From NCBI GenBank assembly GCA_951799425.1, contig OX637395.1, positions 41,221,173 to 41,285,172 on the forward strand: a stretch of 64,000 nucleotides of DNA, given 5' to 3'. The DNA comes from Ilex aquifolium. Lineage: Eukaryota; Streptophyta; Magnoliopsida; Aquifoliales; Aquifoliaceae. The translations under genes and the position numbers were made by a program. Positions within the stretch are counted from its first letter, which is position 1, and the number at the start of each line of letters is the position of its first letter. Under the pieces are notes generated by a model. The model worked only from the letters and a program-made list of their open reading frames with translations, was not told the DNA's origin and ran no database searches. Positions 35,083-47,458 of the stretch are shown here, piece after piece.

Positions 35083-35251
35083 TTTTTTTGTTCAATGGTC
35101 AGTGGTGTCCAGGCCACCTTACGCGCACCTCGATTAATCTTCTCATCGCTTCAGTTAAAGGCAGACTATCCATGTCAGGACTAGAGAATTCGTGAAGGAT
35201 AAATCTCTCGTGACCTGACCCGAAGGAATTACCAAAATAACCTTTTAAACT
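35083..35251 (-). mobile_element. SINE-like element (GGTGCGCGTAAGGTGGCC 3' block)
   Basis: On the minus strand it ends GGTGCGCGTAAGGTGGCC, CACCACTGACCATTGAAC and an A10 tail. The near-identical flanks ACCTTATAAACTCTTTT (from about 35067) and ACCTTTTAAACTCTTTT (from about 35239) are a target-site duplication. A and B boxes are not clear, so it may be 5'-truncated. Confidence 0.6.
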
Positions 35252-35795
35252 CTTTTGTTCATTGTTATTAATTACTTTTTTTTTTCATTGATTAATTGTC
35301 CATTACTGTTGCAGGTAACCATACACACAGCAATTACTGTTGCAGATAACCATAGAAAGTATGAGTCAGGGCCTAGTATTGCTTACATTTTTTCTTTAAA
35401 TGAGCATGCATAAGCCATTACTTGGCCACATACACATGGTGTAGAAGTTAGAACATGGGTGTCATCATTAAAGATGATTTATTCGAGTGGTTAATGAGGA
35501 ACCCCAAGCCATGAGACCTTATTCTGGTTAAATTTCTGATGTAATCCACTAGAATTTAGCTCAATTGTGATATACAGATTAGATCAGATTTCTGTTCTTA
35601 AAAAGTACGATATAGATAATAAAAAATGATTTTTCGATTGATTTTAATTTGTAATGTTAACTGATTATCGATTTTTAAACACTCAGAAAGTCCGAGAACT
35701 CCTAGTGGGAAGGATTTTTCCGTCTACAATCGTAGGGAAATGAGTTCTCTTCAAGCTTGGGATGACTAAGACTTGCTCTTCGGCCTAGCAATAAA
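35252..35795. other. Intergenic DNA, short GTTGCAG repeats only
   Basis: An AATTACTGTTGCAGGTAACC-like motif occurs twice in 35300-35355. Nothing else is recognised. Confidence 0.4.
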
Positions 35796-35988
35796 TCTTT
35801 AGGAGTGATTTAGTGGTTGAGTCTGAATTTTGATAACTCAGAGGTCTCAGATTGAATTCATTTCCACATTCCCTAATGGCTAGCCATTCTTGTCCCCATG
35901 CTCTAATCCAACTCAAGTTATACTGGCTAGCCGCTGAACTTGATAAAGTAGTCGGTCCAAACTTGAACACCTTGTAATTAAAAAAAAA
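35796..35988 (+). mobile_element. tRNA-derived SINE-like element
   Basis: A-box-like GATTTAGTGGTTGAG (35808-35822), B-box-like GGTCTCAGATTGAATTC (35842-35858), a body with GGCTAGCC motifs, and an A9 tail at 35980-35988. No clear target duplication. Confidence 0.55.
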
Positions 35989-36736
35989 GAGGAATTTAAA
36001 GGCCGGTCCCTAGGCCCAATAGAATTCCACACACAAAAAAAAAACCTATTCACCAAATTTTTTTTGGATTAGGTCTCTATTGAAAAATAAAAATAATTGA
36101 CATAATTAACGCTCTTTACAATTGCAAAAAATAAAGACAATTTCATCACCTAATTTGAACACCTATTCTAAAAGGCTATGTCATTATAATGAACATTTTC
36201 TCCATAACCACAAATTGTAATACATAAACACAGATCGAAAGACTTTTTTTTATACTAAAAATTTAGTAGAACTAAAATTAGTTTATACATCAAAGAAGGA
36301 CCCTAGCCTAATCTAAAATATAAAATAACGTAAGTTTCAATAAGTCTATCTGATGGTCTTAAATAGACTTATCTAATAACCACTAACATTCATCTTAAAA
36401 TTAGTTACCTCGTACGGTGCTTCATACATAAATAACCCTAGTTAACTAAAAAAAAAATCACTTATAGGTGTAGGGCCTTCCCTTGATTTTAATTTGACTT
36501 GCCATGTGTTAGGACTGTGAGTAGTCCATTAACCCGTGCACGTGAGGCATGGACTAGATTTTTTAGGACTGAGTAGCTCAATGGGCTGTCCTGCTTAGCA
36601 TCCGGATATGCTGGCCCAATAAAATCCAATTTGATTTTGTTTTGAAAATCCCACATATGAATTTATTTATTTCTTTTGAAATTATATTTAAATCTAATTT
36701 TTTTTGAAAAAAAAGCCATAAATCAGAAAAATATAT
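35989..36736. other. Intergenic DNA, nothing recognised
   Basis: AT-rich with A-runs. No gene or repeat family is supported. Confidence 0.45.
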
Positions 36737-36952
36737 TGAGTGTAACGATGACACTATGTCATCGTTGATACGTTGTGTCATCATCTAATAATAAACCTAC
36801 AAATAAACAGGTAGATCCCATATATTATAATAACTACTCTACCATGTCATTTAATGACCACTCAAGTGGAGTTCACCTTACCTATTTGTAGGTTTATTAT
36901 TGGATGGTGATCTCACATGTCAATGATAACATGGTGTCATAATTGTACTCAA
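36737..36952. mobile_element. Long-inverted-repeat MITE
   Basis: The left arm (TTGAGTGTAACGATGACACT ... AATAATAAACCTACAAATA) is matched by the inverted right arm (TTGAGTACAATTATGACACC ... AATAATAAACCTACAAATA). The arms are about 80 bp and well conserved. Flanks are TA-rich and a TA duplication is possible but not informative. Confidence 0.72.
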
Positions 36953-37156
36953 TATTTACTCCCTTGGGCAGGCCCATCCATGGGCCTAATTATTCTTTGA
37001 CCTACTGAGGCGATCCCGGCCCATTGATTAATGAAAGCCAGTGTTGCCTGGCCGCATATGGGCTTGGGCCTGATCCTAAGCGGCCTTTTATGGTTTCGTG
37101 AGTAAAAGATTTTTGAACTCAAATATGCTCGTCAGACACGAACGAGAGATAGAGAT

Positions 37157-37330
37157 AGGGATGTCAGTGGACCGAAGCGGGTGGAGGGTGTAGTCTCCAT
37201 TCTCGTACCCGTTTAAAAAAACTTCGTCCATCCCAGTTAGCGGGTATAGTTTTCATCTCCATCCCTGTCCGCGGGTAAATTTCTAATCCCCGCCCTCGTC
37301 CTCGCTTCTCCCGTACCCGCCCAAGCCTAA
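37157..37330. mobile_element. Left-end fragment of a hAT-like element
   Basis: AGGGATGTCAGTGGACCG followed by GGGTACGG/CCCGTACCC-type words resembles the left end of the widespread GGGGATGGCAATGG-type hAT MITEs. No matching right end is seen before 38100. Confidence 0.4.
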
Positions 37331-37479
37331 GCACAAGCCAACATAATTCAAAATTCTAAATAAATCTAACATTTTAAATAATCTAACACAATATAATGTG
37401 ACAACATATTCCAAAATACTGTCCAACATATTCCAACATAAAATATTCAGATGCCATGAGAATCAAACTAAAACCATAC

Positions 37480-37534
37480 CTCATCTAGTATCAGGATTGA
37501 GGCATTCTTGAGCAGAGCCCTAGCAATAGCAACC
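37480..37534 (-). pseudogene. Orphan exon of an ABC transporter (signature to Walker B)
   Basis: On the minus strand, between an AG acceptor (TGCATAG) and a GT donor (GAG|GTATGG), the exon reads VAIARALLKNASILILDE. This is the stretch from just after the ABC signature (usually LSGGQRQR) through Walker B in an ABCB/half-transporter-type nucleotide-binding domain. No neighbouring exon is seen in 37335-38100. It is an isolated gene fragment, perhaps transposon-carried. Confidence 0.7.
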
Positions 37535-38112
37535 CTATGCAAAATAGGTAAGAAGGTTCAGTACTAACCTCTCTCTACTTCTCTCTCCCATAAAAAAAAT
37601 TGTTCGGTGGTCTATATATGATGGTTTCACAACTTGGATACATTTCAAGGTACCAAAGAATGGAGCACTGTACTCATGTCTGGACAGTGTTTATCAAAAT
37701 CAGGTTAGAGAGAGATATAAAATCAAGCGAAGTCAATTTTGCAAATCAATCCAAATAAAGAACACAATTCATGCCTTGACCGAGCTACAAATACAGAGCC
37801 AGCCTTCTACGCTTAGAAAAATTCATCAAATCGGAGAGAGAGAGAAAGAGCAGATACCAAGTGGTGAAGAGAAAAAGCAGAACCAACGGACAGGTCTGAT
37901 GAGTACTCACCGTCGCAAAGCTTGGTTCACTGTGTGTGCGTGATGGGTGTCTGATGAGCAGAACCAACGGCTGTGAGGAGCTGCTGAGTGTAGCGATGGG
38001 TGTTCACCATGTGAGAGAGAGAGAGAGAGAGAGGCAGGCGGCTGAAGGCTGATAAGAGGAATATGTGAATAAATTAGGGCTTTAAGCCTTTAACTGACTG
38101 AGAGTATTTATA

Positions 38113-40091
38113 TCTATATAATAAAATACAATACAATTCAAATCTTAAAAGACAAACAAAATGACTTTTACTTTTCGCGGTTGAGATCACTTTAAATTTT
38201 ACTCTAAAGTTAATCCGACGGCTAATATTAACACCTCAAATTTAATAAGGAAAATATGCATCTAAGAGTGTGTTTGAGATGATTTTTTAAAAGTACTTCT
38301 AAGAATTATTTATCATAAGTATTTTTAAAAAAAAAAAAAATTTGAAACCGCCCCACCACTACCTCTACCACCACCACCACCACCGCTCCACCACCATCAC
38401 CACTGCCACTAGGAGTGTCAATCGTGTCGGGTTAAACGGTTACATGTCGGGTTAAACGGGTGACGGGTGAAAAATATATAAACTCATATACGACACGTTT
38501 AATAAACAGGTAAAAATTTTGAACACGAATACGAACCGTTTAATAAATGGGTAATACGACACGACTCGTTTAATCCATTTAAAAATTAAAAAAAACAAAA
38601 AAATTATTATTTTTACAAACTTTTATACTACATTTTTTTTTTCAACTGTACTTTCCTCAATTAGAGGAGTTCCAGCCAACAATGGTCAGCCACGTTATAA
38701 GCCACACAACAATAGTCAGCCACATGATAAGCCACACCACAGTCCACATGATAACGCAACAGCCACTGCCTCTTATATAGCCAACAACCACTATTCTCTT
38801 CACTCCCAGGCGATGTGAGATTCAAAGAAGTGGTACTCTCTTCACTCCCTAGCCAACAACCACTACTCTCTTCACTTACTGCCTCTTATATAGCCAACAA
38901 CCACTGTCTCTTTTATAAGCCAATATTTTTTTTACTATTTTTTCTTTAATCATTCATTATTATATATAAAATAATTGTTAATTTATTATTATATTAATTT
39001 TATTTAAACGGGTAAACGTGTGATAAACGGTTTGACAGGTCTCACCCGAACACGACCCGTTTATTAAACGTGTTTGACATATCAACCCGTTTATCACCCA
39101 AACCCGCTTAATTCGTGTCGATTCGTGTCGGTTAATCATGTCGTGTCGGATTTTGACAGTCCTAACTGCCACTTCCACCGCCCCACCACCACCGCTGTCG
39201 CACCTTACCACCACCGCTATTGTCCCACCATCACCCCCACTACCCCACTATCACCCTCATGACCATCACAACTACCCCCACCATCGCCAACCCACCACCG
39301 CCACCCTCATCATCACCACTGCCCCACCTCCACCCCCACCCCACCCCACCTTCACTGCCCCACCGCTACCATTGTCACCTACCACCGATTGTTACCATCG
39401 TCGTCCATGGCCACCACTCATCACCATCATCATCTTATTTTTATATTTATTACCATTACCATCATCATCCCACTACCACCGTCGCCCATCGTCAGCACCC
39501 ACCACCATCCATCGTCACCCACCATCGCCACCAGCCATTGTCACTTACCCCATCACACATACCACCACCACTTGTCATCGCCCACCATTGCAGCCACCCC
39601 ATTATCACCTACCCCAATCACACTTACCACCGCCACCATTCGCCAACACCCATTATATCGTCGCCTAGAAACACTCATCGTAGCCCACCACCACCATCAT
39701 CACTGTCCATCACCACTGTCGTCGTCCCACCACCACCACTGTCAACCACCATCATCGTCGTCTACCACCACCGACACCCACCACCACCACCACCATTACC
39801 ACCCACGGCTGCCACTACCATTATCATCACTCAAAATCCACCACCACCATCATCATTGCCATCTATGGCTGCTACCATCACCACAGTCGTTGCCTTACCC
39901 ACCATAACCATCACTGTCTCCCACCATCACCAATGTCGCCCATCACCACTACCACCGCTCACCCCACTACAATTTTGTGCTTAAATTTCTTTATCTGTCA
40001 TCTATATTTGTGATTTAATTTTGAATATAAATACAAATATGTTGACCAATTTTTTTATTATTCCGTGCTTTTAGGCACGTGAAATAACTAA
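38113..40091 (+). mobile_element. Helitron B, non-autonomous, CCA/CAC-rich core, with nested hAT element
   Basis: It starts TCTATATAATAAAATAC after host A (38112) and ends CTAA (40088-40091) before host T. The 3' hairpin CGTGC-TTTTAG-GCACG is at 40064-40079, 8 nt before CTAA. The core (about 38345-38409 and 39165-39975) is a CCA/CAC/ATC trinucleotide tract, the same sequence class as Helitrons A, C and D on the other strand. A 755-bp hAT element plus its 8-bp duplication is inserted in the core. Without it, the Helitron would be about 1.2 kb. Confidence 0.87.
38410..39164. mobile_element. hAT-type non-autonomous element nested in Helitron B, 755 bp
   Basis: Ends TAGGAGTGTCAATCGTGTCG and (inward) TAGGACTGTCAAAATCCGAC. 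A perfect 8-bp duplication ACTGCCAC is at 38402-38409 and 39165-39172. Internally it has GTCGGGTTAAACGG-type repeats in opposite orientation near each end. Its middle (about 38640-38930) has diverged repeats of AGCCAACAACCACT. No transposase. Confidence 0.95.
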
Positions 40092-41390
40092 TATATATAT
40101 ATATACGTACACCGTTCAATACGTATAGTCCATCCTCGGTCCAAAAGAGACAGGTATGAACGAATATCCGTTTTTTATCAGGTCCACTGCCATTCCTAGA
40201 TAGAGAGAACAACCCTTGCCTTCCGGCTTCCGGTGAGATAAGAGAGAGAGAGACAGAGAACAATCCTCGCCTTCCGGTGAGATAGGGTGCTTGCGGCGTC
40301 ACTATGGTGACCTGTGGTGCCTTATGGGGACTGCGAAGGCGGTGACTTCAAAGACTCCAGTTTTCTATATTTAAGCAGCTTTTTCGTCTTCTGTCACAAG
40401 TAAACTCTATAATCCGAAGCTACCGATGTGTATCTCTACGTGATCTTGCTTGATTTCTTGATTCAGTAATCCAATCCATGTGTATTGCTTCAATGATGAT
40501 GAAGTGCATGTGTAGCCATTGTCTTTTTTTTTAAGCCATGGGTGGTGTTGAAATTGGTAAAGTTGGGTTTGTCTTATGTTTATGTGGGCATTACTAGGTC
40601 TTTTTCTTTTGCGATTACAATGTTAGGGTTTGTGAAATTCATAAATTAGGCTTCCTATAACTGAAATTAGGGTTTTTTATGTGTTCTTTTTTTTTCCTGC
40701 CTTTCCTTTTCTGTTTTGTGTTCATGTTCTGTTTTTATATGTTTTTCTGATTAAAATCCCTCCAGTATACTTTCTACAATTTCCTCAATGATAGATGACC
40801 CTTATTGGTAGATCACCATGGAACCCACTTATGGATAGTGGTTCCACTTGAATTTATTGTAAAGATTTACCTTGTGTAAAATTGAGAAAAGTTGTAAATA
40901 AAGATCATTCTTCGATCACTTTGGTTACTATGAGAAAACAAAATCAATTGAGCATTGTGATTATTAATAAAGTAGTCAAATTGGGCATGATGGCAGTTAT
41001 TGCTGCCTGTTTTAGTTCTAATATTGAAGAATGATCTTTATTCGAAGTAGTCAGTTCCAGTCCTCTCCTTTCTCCCTTAACACTATCAATGCTATCTTTT
41101 GTAATTATATGCTTATGCAAGTATTGTATTCCACAAATTGTATATCTATCATAAATTTTTGCAACCCATCATGGAAATTCTGTGTTTTATTATATCCTTG
41201 TTTAATCTATTTAAACATCATTATGATTATATTGCAATATCATCTGTATCTTTTAATGTTTTATTTCTCTGTGTTTGTGCAAAAAATTCTGCATGTTTAT
41301 GCAGTAAAACAAGGCTAAAGATGAGTGGTTGCTTTATTTTGTGTTGATCATTCCTAATCTGCTTACATTCACTTCATTTCAGTATAACAG
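40092..41390 (+). promoter_or_regulatory. Upstream region and possible leader of the UTP23-like locus
   Basis: A tandem pair of TCGCCTTCCGGTGAGATA-like blocks with GA runs lies near 40218-40285. If the locus is transcribed, a leader could start near 40360 and be spliced. There is no coding signal before 41391. Confidence 0.35.
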
Positions 41391-42657
41391 ATGCGATTGA
41401 AAAAGCATATGCAGATATTATGGCAACATGGGCTGCTACTATTGCACATAACAGTGAGGTTATACAATGCTTGCTTTGGCTGTCGTGAGCCCTTTAAGGT
41501 TCTCTGTGATGGAACTTTTGTGTATCACTTCCGCCGATACTGCCCTATCCAACACTCTAGGTGCTACAGTCAAGATCTTTACTACCAGGTCTGCTACTAT
41601 TGTTCCTTTTTTATTATTTAAGAATGTTGGATGATCTCATTTACTTGTAATTTTGTTGACAATTTCATACCCTTTTTTATTTTTTTATTTTTTATTGTGG
41701 GTGGCTGTTGTAGATGAGTTCTTGCGGAGTTGAGAAGCCTTGCCGAATCCTATTCTGAATATCTTAATGCAGCTTGTAACCTTATATCTGCAAGGTCAGA
41801 AATCCCTCTCTCCCTACTTCTTCTCCGCCTGGCTTCATTTTAAGGAAAAAATATCTAAACAAAATATGATGATGGTAGCTTACTTTCATAACTTTGAAAG
41901 TACCATACACTGAAAAACTGTTCAAGTTGAGCAAATCAACCCATACAGTAGTATTTTAACATGATTCCTGTAATTCTGATGGAAACTCATTTTTAGATGT
42001 GACCATGAGAAGCCAAAGAGTACTCAGGAGAAAGCAATCCTGAGCGTTTTTTTGTTGCTACTCTGGATGCTGATTTAAGGAAGAAATTCTTGGAGGTTTG
42101 TGCAATTTTCTTTTGATAGATGCTGATTAATGCTACTGTGTGTTGTTTCTGATATGCCAACTGGTCCTGTTATTTGACTTCGGTGAGATATGAAGTTTTC
42201 TTTCTGAAAGGAAAGGATGATTTTTCTAGTAATGTTCAAGTTAAAATTTCGTACCAATTCTTACCGAATTTCATGGTGTATTTATGTGAGAAAATAGCAT
42301 AAGCTTAAAGGATAAATTATAGTCTCTTCTATTATATGTTTCATGGTTGTTTGTTAATCATCGAGAAAATGTAATGCGAATGATTGGAATATTCCTTAAT
42401 GATGATTTATGTCCTTTGGAATTACCCTATGTTTTATCCTTTCATGGGTGAACTAGGAAGCATAATCCTAATACTAATGATCACCCTGTTCCTTACTTTC
42501 CAATAGCATGTGAACCAATTTTTTTCCCCTCCTAATCAACAATGCCAAAAGGGGTTTGTTTGTTAATCTTTAAGGCACTATGCCTTTTTGAGGTGTTTCT
42601 AAAAATTTGTGGAAACACGGTTTGGTCAAGACTCGAGCAAGACCAGAAAGATTAAAG

Positions 42658-43065
42658 CTTGAAAATATTGATACGCTTGTGCTCTTTACCTGAATGGACT
42701 TATTTGTGACAGAACTTGAGGTGGAGAATAAGAGGCATTTATTCTGTAGACTGCAGATTAACTTATAAATCCCAGGGGTGATAGGGGGGACCAATGCACA
42801 GTCCATGTGCCTAAAGATTGAAGAAAGGGTTAAGGGCCTCCAACGCCTATAAATAGAAGCTTTTTTCAGTCTCTATTTGACAAAGGAAAACTGGGATGGA
42901 CTTAGAAGTCAGCAAGAAAGACTTTGAGAAATGTGTAGAAAAAGAGAGTATACTTTCTATTACTTGAAAATATTGGGATGCTTGTTCACTTTACCTGAAT
43001 GGACTTATTTGTGACAGAACTTGAGATGGAAAATAAGAGACATTTATTTTTGTAGACTGCAGATT
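42658..43065. repeat. Direct duplication of about 102 bp in a UTP23-like intron
   Basis: 42658-42759 and 42963-43065 are near-copies sharing CCTGAATGGACTTATTTGTG, ACAGAACTTGAG and GTAGACTGCAGATT. They are separated by about 200 bp. No MITE ends are seen; this looks like a local duplication. Confidence 0.75.
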
Positions 43066-45101
43066 GGCTTTATTTACGAGTTGCAGACAAACTTGTTTCC
43101 AATAGCTTTTCAATGATGAATACAATCAGTAGGCTTTAGAGCTTATTTTTTCTTTATTTTTTCTTTCACGTGTCAGTGTGTTGTTTAGGTTAGCTTTATG
43201 AGGTAGTTTCCGGTCCTCAGAAAACAGATGTTATTGGTATTATTTGAGATGCATGAAAGTACCTTCTTCTGTCATCCTTGGGCCATGCACCTTCACAAGT
43301 TTTGAATTTGGTCCCCGTTTTGGACTTTGATGATTTGGAGTGTTTTGTAATGATGCTTCATAATCTATCATTAACAATTCAGTATCTGTGGGGGTAGGAT
43401 CAACTTGCACCTTGGTGGGGGTGAGATTGGGTACTTGTGCACCTCACAACTGTTTTTCCTTGTAGGATTCGTACATGACAGAGTCCACCATTTGACCATT
43501 CGATTTTACTGTGCTTATAAGAATGCCAAATCAAGGCTGCTATTTTACACCATCTGTAGGTCCTACCCCAAATATGTAGGTAATCCTGTTCCTCACTCAA
43601 TTTGCCACGTGACTCTATCCCAATTATTCAATCTCTCACAAATTAAAAAAAATCAAATGTTTCGAGAAGTATATACATTCATTTACACGGTATTTATCTC
43701 TGGCTGCAGATACCAGGTGTTCCTGTAATCATTGGTCTTCAAAATGCCCTATTACTCGAACAGCCGTCTGCCTTTCAACACCAGTTTGCCAAATCTGCTG
43801 AGAAGGAACGTTCGCATATGATTGAGTTGGAGTATCAAATGTTAAACATGGGGAAAAAGAAGCTGGTCACTGAGGAAGCCGAGGGATTCCTCTGATTTTA
43901 ATGAAGGTGTGGAAGATCAAATTTCAGGTAGCCAGGTTTTGAAGACAAATAAAGCAAGAGGATGGATGTGAAGGATAAAGTTCAATTTAGGGGAAAGAGA
44001 CCTAAGGTTATGATCAATGACTCTACCATTCTTTTCCCTTATTCTGGTCCTGGTTTGATGTTTTAATCCTGGAATGCTGTTGGCTGCTTTTGTTTTCTAT
44101 TCTCATCTTTAACTGTATATTTATATATCTCCATTTCCATGCGACTGGTTAATACTTGTCTCACAAGTATACTTCATGACTTCATGTGGTTTATTACCTT
44201 AGGCGATCTCATGACAACTATGAACTATAATGTGTGTGGATTACTTAAACCAAAAGGTGGATGTCTTTGGGATAATGGATACTGGAGTGCATGTTGAAGC
44301 GAAGTCTAGTTCTGGGTTGTTGCACCACTGTTACTTTACTAGTTGCAAAGTGGTTCTTCTATACAGGCACTTCCAAATTGTGTCAGCCAGTGCAGCTGTC
44401 CCAGTAGTTATTGGGTTTACTTTTTGTCTTGTACTTTGCAGGGTCCCGGTACTCTCATGTAAGAAGGAAAAAAGTCATGGGAACCTGAATCTTGCTTCAG
44501 GAAAGGTGAGTTTGCACTCTGTTGGGGCTTGAAATCTTTTAAGTCTCCTTGTCTTGACTATTGTGTGGGCGGCATTTTACTCTAAAAAGAGTGAGTACAA
44601 CTAACAAGGGGTATTCCGTAGGTAAAGAAAAGAAAAGAAAAGAAAAGCAAAACAAAACGGCCAAGTTGGAGGGTTTCCCAGCCTAGCAAAGTCAAAACCA
44701 GATCCAAACAGCACAAAAGAACTAATGTCTGCAACCAGTATTAGATACCTAGACAAGCACTGGAAGCAAACAAAGCCTATAAAACATGTTCATTTAAGAT
44801 TCAGGCATAAACTCAAATATATACTGGAACATATTGCTGCCAAAATACATGATGGAAGTATTCTTATGCTTTGTACATCTTAACGAGGTGGTGCATTCAT
44901 CTCTTAAAACTAGTTGCTGCTAGGGAATGGGTGCACACACCCGAAAAAAAAGTGTTTGTGGGTTCTCCTTTGAGAATGCATCTGCTTCAAAGATTGATTG
45001 TCGGCAGAGTGTGATTTTCTGTGTGCTTGCGTAACTTTGCTTTCCCATCCAATCATTATCCAGATTTACATAGATATTGAATCGATGTGGAGAAAATTCT
45101 A

Positions 45102-46086
45102 GGGCCTGTTTGGTTTGTGTCTCAAAAAATAGTATCCAAAAACAGTTTTTGAGAAGAGTTTTAAGGAAGTGTGTTTTGATATTTTTATATTGCAAAATCT
45201 ATTTGGTTATATATTTTTGAAAATAATTTTAAAAAACAAAAAATTGATAAAACCTGTATGGACAATAATACACAAAACCCCCCAATTTTCATCTCCATTC
45301 CCGTCTCTCTCTCTTATTATCTCCCCTCAATCTCGACTCACACAACTCACATAGCAAATATACCCACCCACTCATACAACAAATACACCCACAGTTGCGG
45401 GAGAAGATGAGATAAATAGAGTAAACGACATAGAGACTAAAGAACAAAAAATTCTAATATATTAAACTTGATAAAATACAAAAAAAAAATAAAAAAATTC
45501 TGCCTTATCATACAACATTACAATGGCTTCAACATACCCAAATAAAAAATTCACACACAGAAAATCCAATACACCCAAATAATTAACGACGAAAAAAAGT
45601 GATAAAATGCTTGGATCTAATCCAAATACATCAGATCGGTAAAAAAATTGATCCAGATCTGATTTGAAGTAACCTAGTCGTCGAATATCTGATTTGAAGC
45701 AACCCAGTTGTTGGAGAGCTCTCATCGGAGAAGACGATCTCCGGTCGTCGGAGAACACAATGTGTGTGTGTTCTTGTTCCTTTCGTCTTCGCCGAAGATG
45801 GAGAGCTTCCTTTCGTCTGGTTTCGCCAAAGTATATATAGAGAGAGAAAGGCAAAAAAAAAAAAGGAAGACCTCGTTAATGAGCAAATGTGTTCTCTGTG
45901 TTTCCTTTTTTCCCTTATTTTGTCTCCAAAACACTAAAAAACATGCTGACTTGTTTTTAATTTTTATGCTCCACTTCCCTCTTTTTTTCGAAATTTGGAG
46001 AAGAAAAAACCAAACCAAACAACTTTTCATTGTTTTTAGAGTTTTGAGAATAAAAAACAGTTTACAAAAATCAAACCAAACAGGCC
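45102..46086. mobile_element. TIR element, same family as 17314-18813, different cargo
   Basis: Ends GGGCCTGTTTGGTTTGTG and (inward) AGGCCTGTTTGGTTTGATT. The subterminal 100-200 bp at each end match those of 17314-18813 in swapped order, meaning opposite orientation. The centre has no AT palindrome but GC-richer DNA with ATCTCCGGTCGTCGGAGAAC at 45738-45757, perhaps a captured piece of a host gene. A target duplication is not clear (TAG versus TTG). It lies in the last intron of the UTP23-like locus. Confidence 0.68.
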
Positions 46087-47458
46087 TTGGGGGTTTCTGA
46101 TCCATCAGGAACCAGGTTACTTGTTATAGCAACTGGCATGGGTCCTGAAGAACTCTTACTCTATGCTGTGGTGCTATTTTCGCTGAACTGTTATGAGAAT
46201 GAGAAAGAAAAGAATTCATCTGATTGTGTAATCCCCAGTCTCATTTGGGCACGTGGCTCTGGGGTGTAATGAAAATTTCCATGTGTTCGTACTCATTTAC
46301 TACACTTCGGGGAGCACGATTTGATTATGACTTCTATTATTATGGAATCAAAGTGGTGAAACCCATGACTATTAGGGGACAACTTGAGTTTAATCCGTGA
46401 TCAATGTACAAGATGGTTTTGCAATACCAATGGACATCATAGCATTTCACAAAAATAGTATATAATACATGTTCTGGAGATTTTTTTTTATTCTTTTTTT
46501 TTTTTTGGGTTTTTGGAGATTCCTATTTGTATAGAATTTTTGAAAACCCCACACCATATTTGAACAAATTAGATTAAGGAAGGTGAATGATCTGTTATAT
46601 GTACTTTTTAGTTTTTCATCTTCTTGTTGGTGAGTTGTGGACGTTGAATGCAGGAAAGCAGTGATGGTGATGGAACCATGAGAAGCAGGTGTAGGGAACG
46701 GAATACGTCACCCAAGAGCTCAAGAGTATAGTTTGCAGGCACAATTAGTTAACAGTGCATGCCATTGCTGAAAGCTTCGACCTTTGTGGCTGTCCTGGAG
46801 CTTATAGGTGAATGAACGAGTGCTTTCAAATTTTGAACTTGTTGCGGATAAGGCTTGAGTTTATACGAGCATAGTCTGATGAGTGATAAGCAGGTTTTTT
46901 TTTTTTTTCTCACAGGAAGCGGGAGTATGAGTAGCAATAGCTGCTATTAACCATGCCATTCCTTACATTAGGAAGGAATGGAGTAAGGGATGACTGATTA
47001 GTGAAAGCTGTCCTTTTAAGGTAGAGTTTTCTCTTTTCAGAATTGAGTTGCTGAAGTCATTGTTAGTGCATCGAGGTACTCATCAAAACATCTGTAACTC
47101 CAAGATTCCAATGGAGTAATGTGCAAAAGCAAATTGCATCACCTACTCAACTCAAAAGTCACTAGTTTTTGCTTGCAAGTTGTCAATTTTAAAGGCAGAT
47201 CACAAGCTGTTGTTTTTTTTTTTTGGGTAAGTTGTTGTTTTAAATGCTCAAAATCATACATCTTTCATTCATTTTGTCAAATGTCGTAGGCTCAGAACTC
47301 ATACAACTGAGCAAGAGGTAGTTGATTTCAACTAACTTGAAGGAAATAGAAAAGGGGTGGCAGTAATAATATAGGGAAGGAAAGACACACACAGTGGACG
47401 TTAATACACAGACACTAGTAGATAGTACAACTAGACTGCATAGCAGTCAAACAAGAGA

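Larger units (their letters stand above)
41391..46731 (+). pseudogene. UTP23: UTP23-like rRNA-processing factor, decayed intron-containing copy
   Basis: UTP23 is a PIN-fold protein of the small-subunit processome. Homologous pieces in order, with splice sites: 41391-41588 (MRLKKH..., then VRLYNACFGCREPFKVLCDG and TFVYH, then in another frame ADTALSNTLGATVKIFTT), 41714-41794 (VLAELRSLAESYSEYLNAAC), 41997-42095 (CDHEKPKSTQE, then, in another frame, NPERFFVATLDADLRKKFLE), 43710-43895 (IPGVPVIIGLQNALLLEQPS then AFQHQFAKSAEKERSHM), 44442-44505 (VPVLSCKKEKSHGNLNLASG) and 46654-46731 (SDGDGTMRSRCRERNTSPKS). Damage: an unrelated insert between MRLKKH and VRLYN, a deletion with frame change after TFVYH, a deletion with frame change in the third piece, and a stop at 43893. 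Introns are kept, so it arose by DNA duplication, not retroposition. An alternative is a recently broken single-copy gene. Confidence 0.78.

Noticed and set aside
39138-39984. Long Pro/His/Thr-rich open frames (up to 254 codons), and similar ones at 13928-14582 and 59880-61032
   Set aside because: CCA/GGT triplet tracts lack stop codons in several frames. They lie inside Helitrons, with no conserved start, domain or homologue.
45462-46105. Open frames of 127-130 codons on both strands inside the TIR element at 45102-46086
   Set aside because: They overlap each other on opposite strands and extend into the terminal repeats; no domain is recognised. At most a captured gene piece.
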